A stretch of DNA of 64,000 nt, taken from contig JAHNZQ020000308.1 of the NCBI GenBank assembly GCA_019155205.2, positions 2,597,998 to 2,661,997 of the forward strand. The letters are read 5' to 3'. The notes under the pieces were generated by a model that was not told where the DNA came from, did no database searches, and saw nothing but the letters and a program-made list of their open reading frames with translations. The stretch comes from Gracilaria vermiculophylla. Lineage: Eukaryota; Rhodophyta; Florideophyceae; Gracilariales; Gracilariaceae. Made by a program: the position numbers and the translations under genes. Shown here one piece after another: positions 31,848-42,525 of the stretch (the first letter of the stretch is position 1; every line of letters starts with the position of its first letter).

Positions 31848-33065
31848 ATGAGCGTTCTCGTAGAGACTTCCCTTGGAGACCTCGTCATTGATCTTTTTGA
31901 CACCGTTGCCCCGAACACATGCTTGAACTTTTTGAAGCTGTGCAAGATCAAATACTACAACGACTGTGAATTCTTTCGCGTCGAAAAGGGATTTGTTGCA
32001 CAAACAGGCGACCCAAACAACGATGGAACTGGTGGCGTCAGTGTATTTTCCAAATGCCGGCCGCCCGGTGACCCAGTCATCAAGCCTGAGATTTCTCTCA
32101 AAGTTAGTCACAGACGAAAGGGAACTGTGTCAATGACGGCTTCCGCGGCAACCGGCGACTCAAAAGCTCATGGCAGCCAGTTTTTCATTACTCTGGCGGA
32201 CGAGCTGTCATACCTTGACGGAACTCACACTATAATCGGAGCGGTGGAGGAAGGAATTCAAGTGCTCGATAAACTCGCTGAGATTGACGTGAACGAGAGT
32301 TTCAGACCATACCGCGTCATTCGGATTCGGCATACTATCATTCTCCATGACCCGTTTGACGACCCGGCGGGTTTGCCACAAGGCTGTCCTTCACCTGAAC
32401 CGGCACAGACCGTTCCTGAAGATCGCTTGGCATCGGATGAAGAACTTGATAACGATAGTGATGATGAGGAAAAGGCAAAGCTGCTGCAGGAAATGCAGGC
32501 GGACAGAGAAGCACGCTCGCGCGCAGAAGTATTAGAAATGATCGGTGATATTGCCGACGCAGACCTTAAACCTCCCGACAACGTTCTCTTCATATGCAAG
32601 CTCAACCCTGTCACGCAACCCGACGACCTCGAGATTATTTTTTCCCGGTTTGGCAACTGTACAGCTGATATATTACACGACAAGGAAACAGGAGATTCTC
32701 TATGCTACGGTTTTATTGAATTTGAAAACAAAGAACAATGTGAGCGAGCGTTTTTCAAAATGGAAAACGCTGTTATAGACGACAGGAGAGTTTTGGTTGA
32801 TTTCTCGCAATCGGTGAGCAAACTGTGGAACGCCAGGCGAAAGTCCCAAAGGAATGCAAGGATCGATAACGAAACGAGCATCCCTCAGAATACTGGTCCA
32901 TCATCTTTTCGTGCCCTAAACCGAGTGCCACCGCCGACAGCAAGTGTTCCAAAGCCTGCCGGCGCCATGGAAGCTGCGTCTAGAGTTAAGGACGGGGAAA
33001 CGGAAACATGGAACACTAGGAAAAGAAGACGTAAAGGGAAGTCGCGCTTTGGGGATATTGAATAA
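31848..33065 (+). CDS. PPIL4: Cyclophilin-RRM peptidyl-prolyl isomerase (PPIL4/CYP59)
   Basis: A 405-residue protein. The cyclophilin domain (about 1-165) starts 'MSVLVETSLGDLVIDLF', contains 'LNFLKLCKIKYYND' and 'HGSQFFITLADELSYLDG', and is the divergent PPIL4 type. The linker has the family block 'LPDAD..PPDNVLF'-like 'ADADLKPPDNVLFICKLNP', followed by an RRM (about 242-320) with RNP motifs 'LFICKL' and 'CYGFIEFE'. The tail is basic and ends 'KRRRKGKSRFGDIE'. CYP59/PPIL4 links prolyl isomerisation to pre-mRNA processing and the RNA polymerase II CTD in the nucleus. The ATG at 31848 matches the start of relatives. It is convergent with UXS, with a 113-bp gap. Confidence 0.93.
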   Translation: MSVLVETSLGDLVIDLFDTVAPNTCLNFLKLCKIKYYNDCEFFRVEKGFVAQTGDPNNDGTGGVSVFSKCRPPGDPVIKPEISLKVSHRRKGTVSMTASAATGDSKAHGSQFFITLADELSYLDGTHTIIGAVEEGIQVLDKLAEIDVNESFRPYRVIRIRHTIILHDPFDDPAGLPQGCPSPEPAQTVPEDRLASDEELDNDSDDEEKAKLLQEMQADREARSRAEVLEMIGDIADADLKPPDNVLFICKLNPVTQPDDLEIIFSRFGNCTADILHDKETGDSLCYGFIEFENKEQCERAFFKMENAVIDDRRVLVDFSQSVSKLWNARRKSQRNARIDNETSIPQNTGPSSFRALNRVPPPTASVPKPAGAMEAASRVKDGETETWNTRKRRRKGKSRFGDIE

Positions 33066-33178
33066 GTCCTCGTTTTCACGCCACTCGATGCACGATCGAA
33101 CGATGAAGGTACAGCGTCACCCGAGTAATCAAGCCGAAATTTGCCACCGGTGTCCCAATCGATGGTGATTACAGAAAT

Positions 33179-34456
33179 CTACCACCCTTCGTCACCGTTC
33201 TTAATGCGCTCCCTGAAGTCAATGGCCATGAGTTTGAGTCCATCACGAAGTTCCACTCCTGGCGTCCATCCGAGGTCGTTCCGAGCTTTCGAAATGTCTG
33301 GCTTGCGTTGCTTCGGGTCATCGGGAGTGAGCGGGGTGAACGTGATATCGACACGTGGTTCGACGACTTCTTTTACAACATCAGCTAGTTCTCTGATAGT
33401 GAATTCCGTGGGATTGCCGATATTGACTGGTCCCTCAACGTCTTCGGTATTCATGAGGCGAATGAGGCCGTCGACCTGGTCGGAAACATAACAAAAGGAT
33501 CTGGTCTGATTACCGGATCCCTGGACAGTGAGTTGCTCGCCGCGAATTGCTTGGCCAACAAAATTGGACACGACACGCCCATCGTTGAGAGCCATTCTGG
33601 GCCCGTACGTGTTGAAAATACGGGCGATACGAATATCGACGCCATTCTGACGCTTGAAGTCGTAACAAAGGGTCTCTGCGACACGCTTTCCTTCATCGTA
33701 GCAGGAGCGCTCACCAATGGGGTTGACGTTACCCCAGTATTCCTCAACCTGCGGGTGAACAAGCGGGTCACCATAAACCTCCGAAGTGGAGGTGATGAGG
33801 AAACGAGCGTGAGTGCGTTTGGCAAGACCGAGCATATTGTAGGTGCCCATGAAACTGGTCTTGAGGGTGTGAATGGGATTGTATTTGTAGTGGATGGGGG
33901 AAGCGGGGCAAGCCAAGTGATATATCTGATCGACCTCGATAGAGAGCGGGTCAATAACATCGTGGCGTATGAACTCGAAGCGAGGATTGGAAAAGTGACG
34001 CTCTAGATTACTCTTCTTGCCAGTGAAAAGGGAATCGGCGACAATAACCATGTGGCCATCATCCATGAGCCTGTCAACGAGATGGCTGCCAATGAAGCCG
34101 GCGCCACCAGTGACGAGAATTCTCTTCTTGTTTGGGCGTCGATTGGGAGGGAGCAGCTTGGACACATCGTGCACCTTTTCAGTGCGCGGGGCGTCCAGAA
34201 TAGGGACGTGCGAGCTGCGAGTACTGGGGTTGATGTGGGGCGAGTCGGAGCTGGCGGTGGGCTGGTCGGAGCGGACGGTGGGCTGGTCGGACCGAGCATT
34301 GGTGCCGTGATAGAGCTGCTGAGCGGATACGGCGGAGTAATCGGTAATAGTGGAACTAGTGACGACAAAGCTGGAAAGAAGCACGATGGCGGCGATGAAG
34401 GCAGGGAGTCTCATTCTGGCGAGGTTGTGGCGTGGTGTGCGGGGAAAGACGGGCAT
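33179..34456 (-). CDS. UXS: UDP-glucuronate decarboxylase (UDP-xylose synthase)
   Basis: A 425-residue extended short-chain dehydrogenase that converts UDP-glucuronate to UDP-xylose and CO2 with bound NAD+. A signal-anchor helix at ~17-36 ('[13 protein letters not shown]') implies a type II Golgi membrane form. A variable Ser/Asp-rich stem follows, then the Rossmann motif GGAGFIG at 117-123. The active-site YxxxK is Y253/K257 in 'SCYDEGKR', with the UXS-specific '[11 protein letters not shown]' context, and downstream '[11 protein letters not shown]' is also diagnostic. UDP-xylose feeds cell-wall or extracellular polysaccharides. Met15 is an alternative start that would keep the anchor. Confidence 0.96.
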   Translation of the reverse strand: MPVFPRTPRHNLARMRLPAFIAAIVLLSSFVVTSSTITDYSAVSAQQLYHGTNARSDQPTVRSDQPTASSDSPHINPSTRSSHVPILDAPRTEKVHDVSKLLPPNRRPNKKRILVTGGAGFIGSHLVDRLMDDGHMVIVADSLFTGKKSNLERHFSNPRFEFIRHDVIDPLSIEVDQIYHLACPASPIHYKYNPIHTLKTSFMGTYNMLGLAKRTHARFLITSTSEVYGDPLVHPQVEEYWGNVNPIGERSCYDEGKRVAETLCYDFKRQNGVDIRIARIFNTYGPRMALNDGRVVSNFVGQAIRGEQLTVQGSGNQTRSFCYVSDQVDGLIRLMNTEDVEGPVNIGNPTEFTIRELADVVKEVVEPRVDITFTPLTPDDPKQRKPDISKARNDLGWTPGVELRDGLKLMAIDFRERIKNGDEGW

Positions 34457-34691
34457 TGCTCTGCGTTGGGAGGCGGAGTGGGGTGGGGGTGAGTAGGGAA
34501 GGCGATTAGCGCATGTGTCAGCGCGGGCGGCGAGCGCTTTTGAGCTGAGGAGGTGGGCGGTGGTGCAGTGCGACGTGGGAGGCGGCGAGGGCGCGCGCGT
34601 GCGAAGGCGGCGGCGGGACGGGGGCTCGGTGTAAGCGCTACGGCCTACGCGCCACAGTCAGAGCTGAATCGGCGCGTGAGGGGGTGAGGTG

Positions 34692-35504
34692 TCAGGGCGC
34701 GGGGGGCGCGGCAGCGTGCCGCGCGCGTCGCTGCAGCAGCGCGCGGTGGCGGCGCCCGTTGGTGCGGCGGTAAATGAAGCACTGCGCGCGCGTGGGGCAC
34801 CTGCGTCGTCGCGCCAAAGCACAAGCACACACGCGCTCGCGGGTCAGTGGCGAGCTGGCGCGCGCGCGCGCGAGTTTCGCAACGGGAGCGGCGCCAACTT
34901 ACGTCTGCCGGCAGTGCGGACACTCCCACCCGGCGCCCGCCCGCGTGGCCGCCGCCCAGTCCCAGCCGAACTGCTCGAAGCACCGCCGGCACACGACCTT
35001 GCGGCAGCCGCCGCGCAGCAGCCGCGAGCACCCCACCATCGCCACCTTCTCCGCCCTCCGCAGGCAGATGTGGCAGAAGCGCGACGCCTGCGGCCCGTTC
35101 CTCCCACCCCCCGCCTCCCACCGCCTCCCGTCCACCACCACCCCGCTGCCCTCCTCCGCCCGCGTGTCCCGCCGCCGCACCGCTGCCTGAGTGCTGCCCT
35201 CCACCGCGCCCGCCTCCTCGCTGCCGCCCACGCGCATCGCCCCCTCCGTCCCCCACCCCGCGTCCGGCAGCTCCGCGAACCGGTTGTCCCAGTCGCCCAG
35301 CGCCGCCTCCGCCTGTTGCTGCTGCTTGCTGCTGTCTCCCACTGCGTTCCTGTGCAGGAACAGCGTGTGCCCGCTCCACTCCGCCCCGCTGGACCCCACC
35401 GAAGTATCGTCCACCGCGTCGTTCAGCAGTTCCATGCTTCGGGTCCCGCACGCCTCCACACTGTACATAATGGGTAGCTTTCCGTAGTCGAACATGTACT
35501 TCAT
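34692..35504 (-). CDS. 4CXXC-type (CDCA7-like) zinc-finger protein, two exons
   Basis: Exon 1 is 34903-35504 and exon 2 is 34692-34800, separated by a 102-nt intron (GTAAGT donor, GCAG acceptor). The product is 236 residues. The unspliced frame would stop right after 'ECPHCRQT'. Splicing extends it to 'CRQTCPTRAQCFIYRRTNGR'. Cysteines are at 144/147, 159, 167, 172/175, 195/198, 202 and 208, a CxxC-rich order similar to the zf-4CXXC_R1 domain of CDCA7-like proteins, which bind DNA or chromatin. N-terminal residues 1-140 have no recognised domain. The ATG at 35504 ('MKYMFDYGKLP') is the first in-frame ATG. The exact family is uncertain: the terminal CNC block of CDCA7 is replaced here. Confidence 0.65.
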
Positions 35505-36160
35505 CGTTCCTAACCAACCGCTGCCGCTCGCCGCCCATGCCTCTCCGCACGCCAACTGGTCGCCGCCAACGATGCTGCTCGTCCTTCGCCCAGCCCGCCT
35601 CGCACGGCGTCACAGCAGTCCGTCCCTACGCGCACATTTTCAACGCCCCGCTTTACATCGCCCGACCGCTGCCATGCTCTCATGCTCAGCGCAGAATGCA
35701 AGTGCACTAAAATAGCTTGCTGCTCAACGCACGCGCTGCTCGTCACATCCCCCCCCCGCCAGCGCGCCCCCGCCTCCGTGACTCTTCGCCGCCCGCCCCG
35801 ACGTGCAGCAGCCAGTGCACGTCCTCGCCAAAATGCAACGCGACGCGCCAACGCAACTCTGCAGCGGCCCCCTCTCCCCCGCGCGCCAAATGCTCGCCGC
35901 GCTTGCCGCGGCGCCCGCAGCGTGAGCGCCGCACCCGTTCTGCTCCCGCGAGCTGCCGCGCGCGCTGCCGCCTCTGTTGCATTTTGCCGCCACTGTTCCG
36001 CGCCTGCGACGCCGCGTTGCGCCAGCATTAGTGCCTCGCGCGAGCATGCTTGTCGGCCCCCCTTTGCACCGTTTCCTCCAGCGTTTTGGCACATGTTTCG
36101 CAGCTTTGCTCGCGATTGCCTGCGCGTTGCATACGACACCCAGACCATGTGTGTGACAGT
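35505..36160. other. GC-rich region upstream of the 4CXXC-like gene
   Basis: GC-rich DNA with overlapping long open frames on both strands that contain no domains and look like products of stop-poor composition. It probably includes the 4CXXC-like gene promoter. The composition drops sharply at about 36160. Confidence 0.4.
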
Positions 36161-39100
36161 GTAAGTGTACGTTTTCCGACCCCAACAGATGTCTTTCTCT
36201 CTGGCGGGTGCTGCAACAACAGCGGCAGCATTTCTTGCTCGAAATCATCGAGGAATCGAAGGGAAGGGAGCATCTTCACCACTGTCTGGCATATACAAAC
36301 GTGAAAAATGCGTGTGGGTTCTGGCCTTCTTGAGGAAAGAGAAATATCTATGGATAGGTCTCTGCTGCCCCAGGGATCAGAGCCCAACGTCCGCATTACT
36401 GAAGAGGAAGAAAAAGTGCGCAGGAGTGGAAACATTCCGATGGGGTTGCAATATATTGCAATCATTCATACTGCAAGCACAGATTGCTCTTGTAAAGATA
36501 ATTGCACTTTGGAGGAAAACATTCTTCCAATTCTACCACCTGATTGCAGTTTAGATGTGTAGCCTTGATCAGTTGCTGAGGTCCAAAGTCTGTTTCCAGT
36601 AGCCAGCAAGGCACTTTCGTACGTTTGAAACAGAACCTCGCCGCAGATTTTTGAAGCCATGATGCTTGTGAAGCAGAACGCTTGGTTCTGGGATAAAAAC
36701 TGGTCAAGGAAGCTTCTGGATTAACCAAATGAGGCCATTTATCAATTGGTGAAGGATCTTGCCTTTTACGGCTTGACAAGTACTAAGGATTACAGTTACA
36801 TAAATGATGTATTTAAGAGATTGCTATCAGATTGATGACTGAGGCAAACATGCAATCTCATTTCATGATTGCAAGTAAATGTTTGTTGCCATCGAATCGG
36901 TTTTAGCCCTGAAGGTGTGTGAACCAGAATCAGTATCACTGCACGCTTTGTATCTGTCTCCAATGCCATCTTCGCAGCCTTCTTTGGAACTAGCTTGTCA
37001 TCCAGACATTATCTATGTTCACAGAAATGCTTTTATGTCTGTTGTATCTATTGACACTCATAATCCTATTTTAGCTAATTTGTCCACCTCTTCATGTTGC
37101 CTCATCCCCGAGGTGTACTCTCAGGCAACATGTACTGAGAAGAGCATCATTCTGGACATTGTTTATTTCGATGATTACCCTTTGTGAGTCAGATAAGCCT
37201 GCAGTGGAATCCGTCAACAATGCCTACTTTACATGAAAACTCATGAACATGGCACTCTGCTGATAGTTCTCGCTGCTGTTAGGGCTTTTGCATGCTTTGG
37301 AAGTACTTCATTGTTTGTATTGCCGTTCTTCAATCGAAAAGTATTTGTACAATACTTTTACAATTTCTAAATCACTCCAAGCGGCGATTGAAGTCAAAAA
37401 CTTTTATTCCGTTTTCAGTTTGATAGCACCCTATCGCAATCATTTTCAAATACTGCCCATATTGCCTGCAAAGCTTGTGCGCGCTTTGCAGTTGTTATAT
37501 AGTAGTAAAGCAGTGGGGCTCCGTGAGGAACAAGTTTACTTAAGCTAGCCGGTTGGTTTGGGAGAGAGAACCTCATAAAGCTTTTTGTGGCACTCTCAAA
37601 GTGAGTTGCGGTTGTAGAATTAGATACTACGCGCTTCGGGCAACTGTAGCAGAAGTAGTTTAAGAATGTCTTTTGAGGAGAAATAACAAAATCTAAATTT
37701 CGGTTATCTTTTGCTTTCTACTTATGTCGCAAAGCCCGCTTGGAAGCACGTGGAATGGAACACGGGTTCCGAACAGCTTTGCAAGGAGCTTGAACTAAAA
37801 AATTGAGAGGGTGGTCAACAACCGTCAAGACTCAGTCGAACAAACAAAGACGCATTTCAATTCTCAATCCGTCAAGTACCGAGCTAAAGAGTGCGACAAT
37901 CTTCTGAATATTTATCTTCACAATTGTAGTGGATGCCCAGCAAGCAACCACGCAAGGCAACCACGCAACACCGGTAGATAGGTTTAATTTTAATCCGCCA
38001 TACCATTCATCGTCGACCATGACATCCAAGAATGGCATGTGCTCAGGCATTGTTTCCGCATAGGGAAACACATTGGTAGTATTTAAGATTCTGACACAAC
38101 CCAACCAAGTAAACAAGGAGGACATCGAACAGAGAAGCCTCCATCTCTCCCAAAACCTTGCGCCTTCCTACCGTAAAGCGCACAACAATGTATCCTGCAC
38201 AAGTAGAATACCGGCTATGCAGCACTTGCACGAGCCGTAAATAAAACGATATTTCACAAGGTTTTATTGTGGGTCATGTATTTCTACAGCAAGGGCTGCT
38301 ACGCAAAGTCAAGGACATATATGACGTCATTTTTTAATCCCAGAAGCCAATATTTTGTTCACAAGAAGCCAAGACTCACAGATTTTTCATGATTAATCGA
38401 ACGTTGAATCTGCTGCGGAAGAACGGAAAAGAGGTCGAATTTACTTCTCAAGTTTAAAGTCAAGTAAGGATACCAACTCATTTGATGTAGGCTTATTATG
38501 TGTAGTTAACATTAGTCAGAAATTCTGTGGTTTTATGCGTGATTAATATCAAAATCACCTTAGGTACTTTATCTCTAGTACAAGACTATTTTATTTTATA
38601 AGTAACGACAAACAGCGCATTCAAAACTGAACAATATTCGGAATTTTATCGCACAAGATAATGATGCTGTTCTCTACAAAAGAAAAAGAGTTCATTAAAA
38701 TAATTACCAGCTCATTTTCGAAGTCATTAGGGGCTCAAAATATGACATTGGCATCACTGTAATACCTGACTGATGCTTTTCAGGAGAGTATCAATAATGT
38801 TTTTTAAAGATGCACTCAAGTGTGACTGCGAACAACCGAATGGATACGATAACTTTAACAATATAGCGTAATTTTTGCTTGTTTTGATTAAAAAGGAACG
38901 GGGTTCAAACAAGGGAGCTTTGTTGCCCTAAGAATTAAGAGACCATATCAGAGAAGAATGATAGGATATATTTGGACAGTGCAGCTTGTCTGTTTTTCTG
39001 CCACGTCTTTAACAACAAGATAACACTGATTGCATGCGGCCTATTCGTAAGAAAGGATAGGGACATCTTCAGTATCATGATAATATACAACGCTCCGAAA

Positions 39101-40636
39101 ACTGCGATAGGAAACAATGCGCTCACAATTTGCAAGTAATGACAGACAAATAATAGAATGGATATTTTCAGTAGATTTTAGGGCGCGGACGGAACCATTG
39201 TAAGGGATGAAGGGATTTCTTTAATGAAATGCAATACAGGTCCTGATTGCAATCCGATTGTTTATTCGCAATCTGGCTGCAATCTCTTTTCTTCATCAGT
39301 GATCCCAAAAATAAATAAGAAGCAAAGACAACTCAAGTACTAGCATATATGGTCTTTATTTAATTATATATCATGAAAAATGTTTCTGGAGCTAATGAAG
39401 CACCCAGAAGCATTTATTGTTTTGGGTGATTAAGGTTATCAAGATAGATGTGCAAGCGTATCGAAAATCTTCATGTTACTGCGGAACGATTATGTAGACA
39501 TTGTTTCCTAGATGAGTTGTGATGTCTATGGAGCCGTGGAAAGGGTTTTTCCTGTAATTGGTTTGGAATATTTGCAAACTGCATGAGTGCTTTCTATTGA
39601 AACAGTCAAACCCAGGCTTTAATGTGCCGAAGGATTACAATCCCTTTGACATTGATACCAAAAACGCAATTGAATTGCGATCGCATCATATTCAAGCAAC
39701 CCCAGAATGCTAATGGTTGGACTGTAATCGATTGCGTCCGCCCGTGTTCAAGGGAGAGAGAACTTAGTTGTGAAGTTTTGTGCCCTTGGGTCATGGAAAA
39801 GATGTGTTATACACAAGATACAGAAGGTCTACTGTTGATCTGTTTGCAAAGAGAAATAAGTATCTTGCGGATGATCAAGAACGGTGGCGAAATATATCAC
39901 ATTAAATGCTGAGTGATGCGTATCAGACATGGATTCCAGAAGCTGAATTGCTTAGATCTGCTAGCGTACAGCACGGTGTGATGGGAGTAGGAGAAGAAAC
40001 AAAGTTGTTGATGTGCATTGACCCAGAGCATGGTTTACCCCAAGGGTACTATGCCTTTGCAAAGACTACTGTGGCTCCTTCCGTTGAGTGTGAAGGTAAA
40101 AAGTCAGAAAAGCATATGCACTCTAAACGTTCGCGATGACTTGGTCAACATCACAGCTACTGCATACAGTTCCTGAGCTGACGTTATTTCTGGTTCATTT
40201 ATTATTTTTTGGAAAATTTTCATATCTTTCAAGGAGATAAAACGCTTTCTGACATGCAGACGACCACCACTGGCGGAACATGTACCGGCAGATGTTCGCA
40301 TTGCGCGCTCGATCACCTCATATTTGGAGCAGAGCGGTGATCCTGCCCGTCTATTCAAGTTCGTGAATGGATGTAGCGCCGGCTGGAACACCTTCGCGAC
40401 CTGCAGCTGAGAACTTGTAACTTGCTGGCGGCGTTCTTTCCCGCGATTAGTACGTAGTGCACCTATCTCGCTTTGATGACGCACTTATGATAAGTTTCCG
40501 CAAGTGAAGTTCCCCGTTCGAGCTTGAGCCGCAAATGGTTGCCGTTTCGCGTTCTCGGGACTGCAAACGTTATCACTCTGCAGAGGGTACAGCCATCTGA
40601 GAAACTACTTGTTACGGACACTCCCTCCGGTGTGTC
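36161..40636. other. AT-rich gene desert
   Basis: About 4.5 kb of AT-rich DNA, in sharp contrast to the GC-rich flanks. No gene is supported: open frames are short and mostly single. The dispersed repeat copy 2 lies near its right end. Short frames at 36308-36562, 36879-37187 and 37288-37548 (all plus) might be debris of an old element. Several GATTGCAATC-like motifs cluster near 39243-39290. Confidence 0.5.
39786..40022 (+). repeat. Dispersed degenerate coding-like repeat, copy 2
   Basis: Plus-strand partner of 23758-23990 (minus). The readable frame gives 'KYLADDQERWRNISH', one stop, then 'MLSDAYQTWIPEAELLRSAS' and 'VQHGVMGVGEETKLL', and continues open to about 40090. It is better preserved than copy 1, with one in-frame stop in the aligned part. 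The frame has no family I can name. Confidence 0.7.
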
Positions 40637-41785
40637 ATGACTGGAGCAAATGGCGCCCCGAACCGACACTCCACAGCTCAGTTTCTGGGATTCGACCATG
40701 TCCAGTTTTGGGTGGGCAACTCCTTTCAGGCTGCGGCCTACTACATTTCGCGTTTTGGTTTTGAGCCTTATGCGTATCGCGGGCTGGAGACTGGCTGCCG
40801 AAATGTCATGACCCAAGTTGTTCGCCAGAACGACATTTTTTTCGCTTTTTCCTCGCCACTAGAACCTGGCAATTCGGAGTTCCACGATCATCTCCTGCGT
40901 CACGGTGACGGCGTCAAAGACGTTTCATTTCGGGTCACCGACTGCATTCAAATATTCGACTCCGCCGTCAAAGCTGGTGCGGTTGTTGTCGAACCGCCAA
41001 AAGTCCATAACACCAAACACGGTACTTGCGTCACCGCCACTATTCAGGCGTTCGACTCTGACACATGGCACACTTTTGTTGAACGCACTAACTTCCGAGG
41101 CCCATTTCTACCAGGGTTTGAACGTTATGAGGAGACTGATCCTCAAGTAAATCTCACCGGTCCTCCGCAACTCCAATTCATTGACCATTGCGTTTTTAAC
41201 CAACCCGATGGTAACATGGAGAAAGCTGTTCGCTGGTATGTTGACACGCTTGGATTTCACAGATTCTGGAGTATCGATGATAAGCAAATACATACCAAGT
41301 ATAGCTCGTTGCGCAGCATTGTTGTCTCGGATCCCAGTGAACGCATCAAGATACCTGTTAATGAACCAGCGTCCGGATTGCGGAAGTCACAGATCCAGGA
41401 GTTTGTTGACTACTACGGTGGCCCAGGAATACAGCACATTGCTCTAAATACCTCGGATATCGCAACATCCGTTGGCGTGTTACGACAGCGAGGTGTGTCG
41501 TTTATTCGTGTCCCCTCAACATACTATGAAACAAAGAAACAGTTATTGAGAGAAAGTACAACAAAAGTGCGGGAGGCCGTAGACGACCTTCAGTGTATGG
41601 GAATTTTGCTCGACTTTGATAATGTTGGTTACCTACTGCAGATTTTCACGAAACCACTACAGGATCGTCCGACGTTCTTCATTGAAATTATTCAAAGAAA
41701 CAGACACAGTGGGTTTGGCGCTGGTAACTTCAAGAGCTTGTTCGAAGCCATCGAAAGAGAGCAAGCTCTTCGTGGTAACTTGTGA
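40637..41785 (+). CDS. HPD: 4-hydroxyphenylpyruvate dioxygenase
   Basis: A complete 382-residue Fe(II) dioxygenase converting 4-hydroxyphenylpyruvate to homogentisate, which leads to tyrosine breakdown and, in photosynthetic cells, to tocopherol and plastoquinone. Two vicinal-oxygen-chelate halves are visible: N-terminal 'LGFDHVQFWVGN' (about 17-28) and the catalytic half from ~178. The iron ligands are H184 ('FIDHCV'), H267 ('GIQHIAL') and E350 ('FFIEIIQR'). The C-terminal gate helix is present ('GFGAGNFKSLFEAIE'). Length and motif spacing fit the non-plant (animal/fungal/bacterial) type. There is no obvious transit peptide, suggesting a cytosolic enzyme. It is single-exon, and lies at the GC step out of the AT-rich desert. 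Confidence 0.97.
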   Translation: MTGANGAPNRHSTAQFLGFDHVQFWVGNSFQAAAYYISRFGFEPYAYRGLETGCRNVMTQVVRQNDIFFAFSSPLEPGNSEFHDHLLRHGDGVKDVSFRVTDCIQIFDSAVKAGAVVVEPPKVHNTKHGTCVTATIQAFDSDTWHTFVERTNFRGPFLPGFERYEETDPQVNLTGPPQLQFIDHCVFNQPDGNMEKAVRWYVDTLGFHRFWSIDDKQIHTKYSSLRSIVVSDPSERIKIPVNEPASGLRKSQIQEFVDYYGGPGIQHIALNTSDIATSVGVLRQRGVSFIRVPSTYYETKKQLLRESTTKVREAVDDLQCMGILLDFDNVGYLLQIFTKPLQDRPTFFIEIIQRNRHSGFGAGNFKSLFEAIEREQALRGNL

Positions 41786-42525
41786 GTGGGTTTTAGACTC
41801 TGAGCTGCTTGTCTTGGAAGTCGCCATTCTAACTTAAAATTTAAAAAATTGAATCTCTTGCTATGGCGCATCACCCACTCTTCAGTTGTTTGCGCCATGT
41901 AGCAAGGAACATAAGCAATCGGTATGAATATTTAGTTTAAAGGGCGTAGCTCATGGGTGTGAACACAAGGTTCAGTAAATTTGTTCACTTTCCAAGAATA
42001 TCAAGCCGCACCAAATCACCGGGAAAATAGGCCTACGATGCTCACAACTGGTGCGAAACACGACCTTCTCTCACAGGTTCTATTTCCTAGTTGGACACTG
42101 CCATGAATTGATCTGTTCAGCATTCATTATCTTGGCGACGAACACTCGAAGGAGAATGTTGGAATGGCTTGCGAAATTGGGCCATACTTCTGTTCGGGAA
42201 CCATACACCAGTTACGGCAGGTGTACCGCAGCACTCGGAGGGCATCACGATGGGTGGTTGCCAACCAAAATCGTTTCGACACCTTTCGTAGTGGCGGTAA
42301 TTACGGACAGTTAGCGGGAAACAAGGTGTTCTTATCTGCTCTATCAGCGTATTTTTCGTCATGTGAATCGTTAGAATCATGCAATATACTCTCAACGGAA
42401 ACCACCGATGAGGTGTAATCAACACACTGTATCAGTGGGATTCGATCGGCACACTACTACTCGTTTACAGCAGGAATCAATTAGTGAACATGGCAGAGGG
42501 CTCAGAATATAAAGCATTGGTGACA
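41786..42525. other. Convergent spacer between HPPD and pirin-like genes
   Basis: A 740-bp AT-richer region that should contain both 3' UTRs. The short frames on both strands have no domains. Confidence 0.4.
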
